In this document: piece after piece, positions 33,303 to 41,799 of the stretch
How the letters are laid out: every line of letters starts with the position of its first letter
Position numbering within the stretch: the first letter of the stretch is position 1
NCBI RefSeq assembly: GCF_014200595.1
Contig: NZ_JACHCG010000001.1
Location: 2,852,001 to 2,916,000, forward strand
Origin: Pedobacter cryoconitis
GTDB lineage: Bacteria; Bacteroidota; Bacteroidia; Sphingobacteriales; Sphingobacteriaceae
DNA length: 64,000 nucleotides
Direction of reading: 5' to 3'
Program-made: the position numbers and the translations under genes
Notes under the pieces: model-generated
Told to the model about the DNA's origin: nothing
Databases searched by the model: none
The model's input: only the letters and a program-made list of their open reading frames with translations

Positions 33303-34844
33303 ATGAAAAGATATATAACATATACAGCAGGGCTTTCAATTGTACTTTCATTATTCAGCTCTTGCAAAAAATTCGTAGAAACTGACCCGAGGGGGCAATT
33401 TACTCAGGAAGGTTATTACAGAAATCAGGCAGAGGTTTTCAATGGCCTGGTTGCTGCTTATGACCCGCTAGGTTTTCAGGGTGGTGATTATGTCAGTAAA
33501 ATTACGGCAATGAATGCAGGCTCGGATGATAATCTTGCTGGTGGTGGAGGTTCAAGCGATTTTACTCCGTTGCAGGCGATCTCTAATTATACTGTAATAC
33601 CTGCCAACGGGCCACAGGATGCTTTATGGAAAGGTGGATTTTTAGGTGTATACAGAGTAAATATTTTGCTCTCCAAAATAGATGCAGCGACTATGCCTGA
33701 TGACATCAGAGCAAGATATAAAGCTGAACTTAAAGCCTTAAGAGCCTATTACTATTTTGACCTGGTACGTTTGTTTAAGAACATTCCATTAATGCTTACA
33801 CCAATTGCACCAGACCAGGCGTACAATGTATTGCAAGTTGCACCAGAAGAAGTTTATGCACAGATTGAAAAAGATCTGAAAGAAGCTATTGCAGAAGATA
33901 AGCTACCTAATACTGTTCCTAAAGCGACTGAAGCAGGAAGAATGACTAAAGGTATTGCACATGCGCTGTTAGGCAAAGTATATCTTTATGAGAAAAAGTT
34001 CACAGAGTCTGCCGGAGAATTTGCATTAGTTAATGCGGTTCCTGGACAATTGAATTCAGTTTATGGTTATAAATTGATGGACGATTTTGCTGCACTCTGG
34101 AAAACTGCCAATAAATTTAATACAGAGTCGATATTGGAAATTTCCCATACTTCTAAAGGTAATGGGGCCTGGTCTTGTATTGAATGTACGGAAGGAAATT
34201 TATTGAGCATTATGCTTGCGCCAAGAGCCTATAGCACCTTATTACCAGGAGCACCGGATTATGTATCCGGATATGGAGCACTTGTTGTCACTAAAAACTT
34301 TTTTGATTTTATACATTACGATCCGCGTAATAAAGCATCTGTTGCCAACCTGGATAGTTTGAAAAAGGCAGGGATTGCTAAATACGATAACAGTTATGAA
34401 AATACTGGCTTTTTTGTAGAGAAATTTGCGGGCAGAGCATCAGACAAATCTACCGGAGGAGGACCTTCAGAATTAAACTATCCCCAAAATACGTATGAAA
34501 TCAGATTAGCAGATACTTACCTGATGGAAGCCGAAGCGTTGGTACGCGGCGGCGGAGATCTTTCCAGGGCAAGAGCTTTAATTGCAGCGGTAAGAAACCG
34601 TGCTTATAAAGATGGAAAAGATCATGCTGTTGATGCTACACTGGATAATATCATTACAGAAAGACGTGCAGAGCTTGCTTTTGAAGGCCAGAGATGGTTT
34701 GATTTAATCAGATGGGGCAAAGCGGCTACCGTTTTAGCATCAAAAGGTTTTGTAGCAGGAAAAAATGAAATTTTACCTATTCCATTGAAAGAACTGGAAA
34801 ATACTAAACTCGTTCAAAGTAAAGAATGGGGCGGCACTAAATAA
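33303..34844 (+). CDS. SusD/RagB family nutrient-binding outer-membrane lipoprotein
   Basis: A 513-residue SusD-type lipoprotein. I chose ATG 33303 (MKRYITYTAGLS), since the signal peptide starts here and ends in a lipobox at Cys21 (SLFSSCKKF). Typical SusD segments follow: RAYYYFDLVRLFKNIPLM, a TPR-like region, TYLMEAEALVRGG and the C-terminal RRAELAFEGQRWFDLIRWGK. It forms the binding lid over the SusC pore encoded just upstream. No glycoside hydrolase or lyase follows; the next gene is a multihaem cytochrome, so the ligand cannot be read from the neighbours. Confidence 0.96.
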   Translation: MKRYITYTAGLSIVLSLFSSCKKFVETDPRGQFTQEGYYRNQAEVFNGLVAAYDPLGFQGGDYVSKITAMNAGSDDNLAGGGGSSDFTPLQAISNYTVIPANGPQDALWKGGFLGVYRVNILLSKIDAATMPDDIRARYKAELKALRAYYYFDLVRLFKNIPLMLTPIAPDQAYNVLQVAPEEVYAQIEKDLKEAIAEDKLPNTVPKATEAGRMTKGIAHALLGKVYLYEKKFTESAGEFALVNAVPGQLNSVYGYKLMDDFAALWKTANKFNTESILEISHTSKGNGAWSCIECTEGNLLSIMLAPRAYSTLLPGAPDYVSGYGALVVTKNFFDFIHYDPRNKASVANLDSLKKAGIAKYDNSYENTGFFVEKFAGRASDKSTGGGPSELNYPQNTYEIRLADTYLMEAEALVRGGGDLSRARALIAAVRNRAYKDGKDHAVDATLDNIITERRAELAFEGQRWFDLIRWGKAATVLASKGFVAGKNEILPIPLKELENTKLVQSKEWGGTK

Positions 34845-34856
34845 ACTATATTTCCA

Positions 34857-36032
34857 TTGAAAAGACGCTTATTTTATATTTTAAGCCTGATGGCTGTGCT
34901 TATAACACTGCTTATTCAATGTATGGATTTCAAAAAAGCAGCACCGGCAACTGACAAAACAATTGCCGGTGCTGCTACTTGCAGACAGTGCCATCAGCAG
35001 GTTTCGGATGCATATCTTCAAAATCCTCATCAGCAAACCTCCCATGCAGTTACCGATACTAAACTCATGGATAATTCACTCCCACATTTATCAGTTTATG
35101 CTTTTGATGAGCACTTCAAAGTGAAAGTGGAACAGCGGAACGGTTTTATTTATCAGGTAGCTTATAACGACGGTATAGAAACCATAGCCCGCCGTTTTGA
35201 TATTTCTTTTGGTTCGGGAGAAAAAGCGGTGACTTATGGAACATGGGAAGGAGATCAGCTTAAACAACTCCCTCTCTCCTATTTTAAACAGGTAAAAAGC
35301 TGGGTGAACAGCCCGGGTTTTCCGCAAAACACAGCACATTTTAGCCGGACAATTGATGTCCGCTGTATGGAATGCCACAGCTCTTTTACAGACCGTAAGA
35401 TAGTTCAGGATGGCCCGTTAAAAGTAAAAGAAGAGTTGGTTAAAGGCTCTGTGGTTTATGGAATTGATTGTGAGCGCTGTCATGGCCCGGCTGGAAAACA
35501 TGTAGAATTCCATTTGGAACATCCGCAGGCAAAAGTGGCTAAATATATTACACTTTATCAGACGCTGACCAGAAAGCAGAAAACTGATGCCTGTGCAACT
35601 TGTCATGGAGGAAATGATATGGAAATACTGAAATCAATATTTGCTTTTAAACCTGGTGACGATTTGCATGATTATTATAGCAATGCAACTGGAAATAATG
35701 CCAAAAAAGCGCTGGATGTACATGGGAACCAGAGTGGGATGCTGGCAGAAAGTAAATGTTTTATTCAAAGCAAAACAATGGATTGTTCTTCCTGTCATCG
35801 TACACATGAAAACCTGAAAGGAAATCTGACAAGCTATACTCAGCGTTGCATCAGTTGCCACGCGACGATTAAACACAGTGCGTTAACTTTGAAAAATGCA
35901 GTAGTCAAAACAAATTGTATAGATTGTCACATGCCTGAGCAAGTTTCTGGTGTTATCTCTTTTCAGCAAGCTGGAAAAACTGATATTTCAGCCTATAAAT
36001 TAAGGACACATAAAATTGGGATTTATCATTAA
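34857..36032 (+). CDS. multihaem cytochrome c family protein (seven CXXCH)
   Basis: A 391-residue exported protein with seven haem-binding motifs: CRQCH (42-46), CMECH, CERCH, CATCH, CSSCH, CISCH and CIDCH. The fold is probably that of the cytochrome c554/nitrite-reductase-like group. It starts with TTG at 34857; the hydrophobic segment (LFYILSLMAVLITLLIQC) fits either a signal peptide or a lipoprotein signal with Cys22 after a non-standard Gln. It lies 12 bases after susD and seems to be in that operon, an unusual partner for a nutrient importer. It should pass electrons in the periplasm or at the outer membrane; partner unknown. Its last 4 bases overlap the convergent gene. Confidence 0.88.
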   Translation: MKRRLFYILSLMAVLITLLIQCMDFKKAAPATDKTIAGAATCRQCHQQVSDAYLQNPHQQTSHAVTDTKLMDNSLPHLSVYAFDEHFKVKVEQRNGFIYQVAYNDGIETIARRFDISFGSGEKAVTYGTWEGDQLKQLPLSYFKQVKSWVNSPGFPQNTAHFSRTIDVRCMECHSSFTDRKIVQDGPLKVKEELVKGSVVYGIDCERCHGPAGKHVEFHLEHPQAKVAKYITLYQTLTRKQKTDACATCHGGNDMEILKSIFAFKPGDDLHDYYSNATGNNAKKALDVHGNQSGMLAESKCFIQSKTMDCSSCHRTHENLKGNLTSYTQRCISCHATIKHSALTLKNAVVKTNCIDCHMPEQVSGVISFQQAGKTDISAYKLRTHKIGIYH

Positions 36033-37285
36033 TTCATCTCTTTTAATAACTCCATGGTCTTCTCCCTGATCAATATAGCGTCTTCATATTTAAGGAAATG
36101 TACATCGGAGGTCATCATAAAATCAAGCTGCCCCCTAAAAGAAGAGGCGAAGAAAGTAGATGGATTTCCAAAAGGGAATATGGTCACCGGCGAATACACA
36201 GCCTGAACTTCAATCAGTCCATAGTTTTCCTGAATCACAGAGTTACCCATATTCGAAAAAGTAAAGTCATGGGCTCCTGCATCTACTTTAGCATATTTGG
36301 CAAGCTTAGGCAGGAAAGCGGAAAGCCCTTCATCAAGCAGGAAAATCCTGTTCACATTAGTTTTGCTTATTTTCAAAGCCAGCTCTTCTTTAAACAGGCG
36401 CACCTGATCCCAGAATCCAATATTACACTCACCTTTAAGCCCCAGTTCAATCATTGCAGGAAAAGCAAATAACATATCGTTTTTAATCTCCGGAACGAAT
36501 TTCCGCATATCTACTGCACAGTAGAGTTTTTTATAAGGTTTGATAGTTTCAATAGTATCATATGCTTTCAGAAATATAACACTTAATACAGCATGTAAAG
36601 AAATACCTTGTTTCCTGCACTTGCTTAATATTGCAGCAGATTCCTGCTCGTTTATTCTCCAATGTATTAAATAAGGTTTTACCCTTTTAATTTCCTTTTT
36701 CGACGCTACTGCCAGTAACATCAGCCTGGACAATTTCTTAACCAGGAAAACCATTAATAAATTCTTCCTGCTTTTTCTTGCCCGGTCAGGAATAAAATCA
36801 CATAAGGAACTGAAGGCTTGATAAGTCCCGATATCGGTCTGAGGTTCAGCTAGTAAACGCAGCGTTTCATCCAGAAGAGTCAGGATTGCTCTTCCATCAC
36901 ATATACAATGATGGCAAACCATAATTAAGTTTGAAGCTTCGGGAGATTTCAAATAAACAACACGCATTAACGGACCGCTTTTCGCATCAAATGGGGTCAG
37001 ACATTCTACAGATGTTTGCTTTTCCCAATCTTCATCAGTATAGCGGTTGGAGATACGGACAGGTATTTGTCCTATATTTTCGTTTGTTATGAAATAAGGG
37101 ATCCCGGTTTCATCCTCCCGGACATTCACATTCAGCAGCGGATGTCTGGCCTGCACTTTCAGTAGCGCAAGCTGTAAATCCTCAATGTCAACACTACCCT
37201 TAATTTTTGCTGCAACAACTGCATTCACCGCCGTTTGTCCGTCACCATACATGGTTCCTTCCACTAGCGTTAGCTTTCTTCTCAT
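36029..37285 (-). CDS. free-standing condensation-domain protein (acyltransferase-like)
   Basis: A 418-residue protein with the active-site motif HHxxxDG as HHCICDG (about residue 125). It begins EGTMYGDGQTAVNAVVAAKI and continues LQLALLKVQARHPLLNVNV, as in condensation domains of peptide synthetases and in alcohol or phthiocerol acyltransferases. There is no adenylation or carrier domain nearby, so it acts alone or with partners elsewhere, joining an acyl group to an amine or alcohol. The C-terminal DFTFSNMGNS matches the family's second conserved segment. It is a single minus-strand gene. Confidence 0.8.
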   Translation of the reverse strand: MRRKLTLVEGTMYGDGQTAVNAVVAAKIKGSVDIEDLQLALLKVQARHPLLNVNVREDETGIPYFITNENIGQIPVRISNRYTDEDWEKQTSVECLTPFDAKSGPLMRVVYLKSPEASNLIMVCHHCICDGRAILTLLDETLRLLAEPQTDIGTYQAFSSLCDFIPDRARKSRKNLLMVFLVKKLSRLMLLAVASKKEIKRVKPYLIHWRINEQESAAILSKCRKQGISLHAVLSVIFLKAYDTIETIKPYKKLYCAVDMRKFVPEIKNDMLFAFPAMIELGLKGECNIGFWDQVRLFKEELALKISKTNVNRIFLLDEGLSAFLPKLAKYAKVDAGAHDFTFSNMGNSVIQENYGLIEVQAVYSPVTIFPFGNPSTFFASSFRGQLDFMMTSDVHFLKYEDAILIREKTMELLKEMN

Positions 37286-37508
37286 AACTTATTTATACCT
37301 GGTTGTTATAAAAGTACCTGCTATACACTCAGATTATCAAGAGTAGAAACACGTAATAATCAGGCTAACTAACTAAGTAAAAACACGATAGATAACCGTT
37401 TATTTAACTTAAATTACCTGTTATACAATTAATTTACTAGATTGTCTCTGTTTTAACTTTTCAATTAAAACATCGTTTTAACCTAAATTAACCCCTTAAC
37501 CAAATTAA

Positions 37509-37970
37509 ATGAAATTTCAATTATTACTTCTTGCCGGACTTACGTGCCTGGCTGCCTGCACAGACAAAGCTCCATCTTCAACTGAATTAACAAATCAATC
37601 TATTGCAGGCACCTGGAAACTGGTTTCCAGTAAAGTTACCAGAGGTGCAAAAACAGAGGTTACCTACCCTGTAAAAGGACAGGAAATGATTAAATTATTC
37701 AATGGGACACATTTTGCTTTTTTCAAACATGATTTGGCAAAAGGAGCAGTACCTGTTCCTGTTTACGATACTGGTGCAGGAACCTTTTCTCTTAAGGGGG
37801 ATCAATACCAGGAACATTTAGAATATTGTAACTACCGAGAATGGGAAAAAAGAGATTTTAAATTCACACTGACTTTAAAGAATGATACGATCACACAAAA
37901 AGGCGTAGAGAAAATTGATAGTTTGAATATCAATCAGGAAATCGTGGAAATTTACACTAAAATAAAGTAA
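37509..37970 (+). CDS. lipocalin-like lipoprotein
   Basis: A 153-residue lipoprotein with a lipobox LAAC (Cys17). The mature part starts IAGTWKLVSSKVTRGAK, like the lipocalin-like proteins (GxWxLVS) of Bacteroidota. Alternating hydrophobic residues fit a small beta barrel. It is a single gene preceded by about 220 bases of AT-rich DNA. Function unknown; possibly binding of a small hydrophobic ligand. Confidence 0.7.
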   Translation: MKFQLLLLAGLTCLAACTDKAPSSTELTNQSIAGTWKLVSSKVTRGAKTEVTYPVKGQEMIKLFNGTHFAFFKHDLAKGAVPVPVYDTGAGTFSLKGDQYQEHLEYCNYREWEKRDFKFTLTLKNDTITQKGVEKIDSLNINQEIVEIYTKIK

Positions 37971-38056
37971 GCCAGGATCTGTCTTTTTCTTTAAAAAGGC
38001 TGTCTTTTTACATTTCTCGTCAGTAAAGCTGATTAAACAATTAAAAATCAGTATAC

Positions 38057-38086
38057 ATAATTTTCCTATGTATGTAAGAAAATTAT
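38057..38086. promoter_or_regulatory. candidate PadR operator
   Basis: ATAATTTTC (38057-38065) and GAAAATTAT (38078-38086) form a 9-base inverted repeat with a 12-base spacer. It overlaps the promoter of the padR gene, as expected for autoregulation. Confidence 0.55.
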
Positions 38087-38093
38087 ATATTTG
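38086..38093 (+). promoter_or_regulatory. -7 element TATATTTG of the padR operon, near-leaderless
   Basis: A perfect TAnnTTTG. It ends only 4 bases before the ATG at 38098, so transcription would start at or next to the start codon. Confidence 0.5.
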
Positions 38094-38097
38094 CTTT

Positions 38098-38439
38098 ATG
38101 AGTACAGCAAATGGAATGTTAAAAGGCAGCCTGCAAACTATCATTTTAAAACTTCTTCAGGAAAATGAGAAAATGTATGGTTATGAGATCACCCAGAAAG
38201 TGAAGGAAATCACTAGTGGAGAAATTAAACTGACGGAAGGTGCAATGTATCCCAGCTTACATAAAATGGAAGCTGACGGTATGTTAAGTACAAGTACAGA
38301 ATTAGTGGACAACCGGGTCCGCAAGTATTATGCGCTGACCACCGCTGGCAAAAAAGAAGTAGAAAACAAACTTCAGGAAGCCGAGAGTTTTATTGGGAAT
38401 CTGCAATTGCTGCTTAACCTCAAATCTAAACTCTCATGA
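38098..38439 (+). CDS. PadR family transcriptional regulator
   Basis: A 113-residue PadR protein: winged-helix with LKGSLQTIILKLLQENEKMYGYE (helices 1-2), LTEGAMYPSLHKMEADGML (recognition helix and turn) and VRKYYALTTAGKKEVE (wing), and a short C-terminal dimer helix. I chose ATG 38098; the earlier in-frame ATG at 38068 would lie upstream of or within the promoter. Its stop overlaps the start of the next gene by 4 bases (ATGA), showing translational coupling with DUF2723. PadR proteins are ligand-responsive repressors. Confidence 0.93.
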   Translation: MSTANGMLKGSLQTIILKLLQENEKMYGYEITQKVKEITSGEIKLTEGAMYPSLHKMEADGMLSTSTELVDNRVRKYYALTTAGKKEVENKLQEAESFIGNLQLLLNLKSKLS

Positions 38440-41400
38440 AACTAACCGCACAGCAGCATTTAGAAATACGGCAGCATCTTCTGGGCTTATCGCTCACTGA
38501 AGATATGCTTGACGAATTATATGATCACCTCATTACTTCTCTGGAACAAAAACCAGCTTCCGCTAAATTCAATATGGCTGAAGTACGTGACCTGATCGAT
38601 ACAGAATTCAATGAGCTGATCAATACGCCAGAAGAAAAAAAGAAATATCGCCTGATTAATTTAGTGGCTGGTTTTGTACTTTTTGGCATTGCCCTGCTCA
38701 CCTACTGGCTTACGATGGAACCGACCGCAAGTTTTTATGATTGCGGAGAATTTATTGCAACCGCCAGCAAATTACAAGTTGGACACCAGCCCGGTGCACC
38801 ACTTTTTCTGATGATTGGTAAAATGTTCAGTCTGCTGGCAATGGGTAATCCTGCGAAAATTGCTTACTGGATTAATTTCAGCGCTGTGCTTGCCAGTGCA
38901 GCTACTATTATGTTCCTGTTCTGGACCATCACAGCTCTAGCTTCCAAAATTTACAGAAAAGAGAAAGTTGGCAGCAAAACCTTCAGTATCATTGCTGCTG
39001 GTGCTATAGGTGCACTAGCTTATACCTTCTCCGATACCTTTTGGTTTTCAGCAGTAGAATCAGAAGTGTATGCCCTTTCCTCTTTGTTTACCGCAGTTAC
39101 TTTCTGGGCCATTCTGAGATGGGAGAACGAAACCAATAACCGCTGGCTGATTTTCATTTCCTTTATTGTAGGCCTTTCTATTGGTGTCCATCTTTTAAGT
39201 TTATTGACTATACCTGCTGTAACCCTCGTTTATTACTTTAAAAAAGCAGAAAAACCCGGAATTATGGGTACAATTAAAGCCTTTTTAATCGGTTGTTTGA
39301 TTGTAGGGATTGTTCAATTTGTACTGATCCAGTATTTTGTACTCTTTGCAGCAGAAGCTGACCTTCTTTTTGTGAATACTTTGGGTCTTTTCTTTGGCTC
39401 AGGTGCTATATGTTTTATATTACTCTTTGCGGCAATTTTGTATGGCGCAATAAATTACTCGATACGCAAGCAGAAATATAACCTGAATATGGCGCTGCTT
39501 TGTTTGGTATTTGTTCTTTTTGGTTTTAGCTCCTATCTGATGATTCTGATCAGAGCAGATGCAAAAACCAATATCAACCTGAGCAATCCGGATATGCCAT
39601 TTTCTCTCTATGATTACCTTGGACGTACAAATTATGGATCTACCCCCTTAATTTATGGTAATACTTTTGATGCTAAAGTAGTAGAGAATAAAGAAACCGG
39701 AAATACCTACCGTAAAGGAGCTTCAAAATACGAAGTATCCGGAAAAACCTATAAAACCACTTATGATAAAAACATCCTCTTTCCAAGAACCTTCAGCCAG
39801 AAAGCGGGACATGATAAATATTATCAGCAATGGCTTAACCTCAATGAAGGACAAACACCAACCTTTACCCAGAATTTGAGCTTTTTTACTTCGTGGCAAT
39901 TGGGTTTTATGTACTGGCGTTACTTTTTATGGAACTTTGCAGGAAGGCAAAACGATGTTCAGGGTGTTGGAAATGTACAAGATGGCAACTGGATCACAGG
40001 TATCAAAGCACTGGATAGCCTGCGTTTAGGCAATCAGTCTGATCTTCCTGCAACAATCACAACCAATGCCGGGCATAATGTCTATTATGGATTCCCGTTA
40101 ATTATGGGGATTGCCGGACTGATCTGGCTTTACCGCAGAAACAAAGCAGATGGAATAGTGATAATTACCCTGTTTTTCTTCACCGGTATAGCAATTATTC
40201 TCTACCTTAATCAAGATCCATTGCAGCCAAGAGAAAGAGATTATGCATATGCAGGTTCTTTTTATGCTTTTGCCATTTGTATTGGCTTTGGTGTACTGGC
40301 GCTGAAAGAACTTTTATCAAAAATAGCACAGCAGAAGTTAAGCCTGATCATCGCTACAGGGATATGTTTACTGGCTGCACCTGTATTGATGGGTGTACAA
40401 GGCTGGGATGATCATGACCGGTCTCATAAAAATACGGCAGCAGACTGGGCGAAGAATTATTTAAACTCCTGTGCTCCTAATGCAATTCTTTTCACGAATG
40501 CAGACAACGATACTTTCCCTCTTTGGTACGCACAAGAGGTAGAAGGTTTCAGAACAGACGTACGTGTAATTTGCATGCAGTTTTTGCCCGATGCTTCTTT
40601 CATTAATCAATTGAAGAAACAAATGAATAAATCGGCGCCATTACCTATCACAATGGCTGAAGAAAAGTATGTTTCCGGTGTCAGAGATTATTTGCCTTAT
40701 GTAGATTATGGGTTAACTGACAGTGTGGAGCTGAAGGATCTGTTTGCTGTAATGACTTCTGAAAACAAAGAAGACCAGGTACAGATGACCGATGGTACCT
40801 TTATGAATTTTCTGCCCACTAAAAAGTTAAAACTCACGGTAGATCCTGAACAATTGGTTAAAACACATACCATCACTCCTGCTCAGAAAGCACAGGTGAG
40901 TAAAACAATGGAATGGAACTTTAATAAATCTTACGCCAGTAAAGGTGATTTAGCTTTATTTGATATCCTCATTCATAACAATTGGGAACGTCCGGTATAT
41001 TTTGCGACCTCGGTATCACAAGATACTTATATTGGTCTTGATCGATATCTTTACCTGGAAGGATATGCGTACCGTTTACTGCCTTTTAAAACCGCAGCAG
41101 AGGATAGCAGAGATAAAAGCGAGAAAACCAATTCGGATGTGATGTACGCAAATGTGATGAACAAAATAGATTACACCGCATTTCATAAAGCTTCTTATCT
41201 GGATCAGGAATCCAAAAGGATCGTATTTTCGACCTGGGGTTTTAACAATACACTCGCCAGCAATCTGATTATGGAAGGAAAATCTGCGAAGGCCATGCAT
41301 TTGATGCAGAAATGTCTGAGAGACTTACCACTCACAAATTATTCGGTGAGAGATACGGTGAACAGGATCAGCACAATTCAGAATTTATATGCACTCAACC

Positions 41401-41642
41401 GGATCAAAGAGGCGAATCAGCTGACCAGAGAAACAACTGGTTTTCTTGCTCAAGAGTTCAATTATGTCTGTACGCTTGCGCCCGAATTCCAGCAAGTTTA
41501 CCTGCAAGATACAAGATTGAGCTTATCTGTTTTACATCAGCTTGATCAATTGACGGCTGGTTATAAACAGCAGGAATTAAACCGCGTTGTTAAAGATGCG
41601 TTTAATCAAATGATAGATAAATCTGGTATCAGAAGAAGCTGA
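38436..41642 (+). CDS. DUF2723 membrane protein with N-terminal HAAS-like domain
   Basis: A 1068-residue integral membrane protein of the DUF2723 family, glycosyltransferase-like proteins frequent in Bacteroidota. The family start, LTYWLTMEPTASFYDCGEFI, comes at about residue 90, followed by many membrane segments and a large soluble C-terminal part with ILFTNADNDTFPLWYAQEV. The about 70 residues before it (LTAQQHLEIRQHLLGLSLTEDMLDE then a helix ending FNELI) are not usual for DUF2723; they resemble the helical domain that often follows PadR genes. It is fused here and co-expressed with PadR. The membrane part probably transfers a sugar from a lipid carrier (inference). Confidence 0.85.
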   Translation: MKLTAQQHLEIRQHLLGLSLTEDMLDELYDHLITSLEQKPASAKFNMAEVRDLIDTEFNELINTPEEKKKYRLINLVAGFVLFGIALLTYWLTMEPTASFYDCGEFIATASKLQVGHQPGAPLFLMIGKMFSLLAMGNPAKIAYWINFSAVLASAATIMFLFWTITALASKIYRKEKVGSKTFSIIAAGAIGALAYTFSDTFWFSAVESEVYALSSLFTAVTFWAILRWENETNNRWLIFISFIVGLSIGVHLLSLLTIPAVTLVYYFKKAEKPGIMGTIKAFLIGCLIVGIVQFVLIQYFVLFAAEADLLFVNTLGLFFGSGAICFILLFAAILYGAINYSIRKQKYNLNMALLCLVFVLFGFSSYLMILIRADAKTNINLSNPDMPFSLYDYLGRTNYGSTPLIYGNTFDAKVVENKETGNTYRKGASKYEVSGKTYKTTYDKNILFPRTFSQKAGHDKYYQQWLNLNEGQTPTFTQNLSFFTSWQLGFMYWRYFLWNFAGRQNDVQGVGNVQDGNWITGIKALDSLRLGNQSDLPATITTNAGHNVYYGFPLIMGIAGLIWLYRRNKADGIVIITLFFFTGIAIILYLNQDPLQPRERDYAYAGSFYAFAICIGFGVLALKELLSKIAQQKLSLIIATGICLLAAPVLMGVQGWDDHDRSHKNTAADWAKNYLNSCAPNAILFTNADNDTFPLWYAQEVEGFRTDVRVICMQFLPDASFINQLKKQMNKSAPLPITMAEEKYVSGVRDYLPYVDYGLTDSVELKDLFAVMTSENKEDQVQMTDGTFMNFLPTKKLKLTVDPEQLVKTHTITPAQKAQVSKTMEWNFNKSYASKGDLALFDILIHNNWERPVYFATSVSQDTYIGLDRYLYLEGYAYRLLPFKTAAEDSRDKSEKTNSDVMYANVMNKIDYTAFHKASYLDQESKRIVFSTWGFNNTLASNLIMEGKSAKAMHLMQKCLRDLPLTNYSVRDTVNRISTIQNLYALNRIKEANQLTRETTGFLAQEFNYVCTLAPEFQQVYLQDTRLSLSVLHQLDQLTAGYKQQELNRVVKDAFNQMIDKSGIRRS

Positions 41643-41679
41643 TCAGAGGTTACTATCAAGAACTATAAAACATCTGTAA

Positions 41680-41746
41680 GTGATCTAAGTTGGAAAGGGG
41701 TTGGTAAGGCTATTGGCCTTACCAACCCCTTTCCAACTTAGATCAC
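41680..41746. terminator. 31-base perfect hairpin between convergent genes
   Basis: Bases 41680-41710 are the exact reverse complement of 41716-41746, with a 5-base loop. It lies between DUF2723 (plus) and the MFS gene (minus). It is unusually long for a terminator and could be a small mobile hairpin element acting as one. Confidence 0.8.
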
Positions 41747-41799
41747 AATACGTTCAGTAGGCTTAATGAACTGAGTAGCCATAAAAACAGTAAATACTA

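Noticed and set aside
30158..34844. Polysaccharide utilisation locus with carbohydrate enzymes
   Set aside because: SusC and SusD are present but no glycoside hydrolase, lyase or esterase follows; the next gene is a cytochrome.
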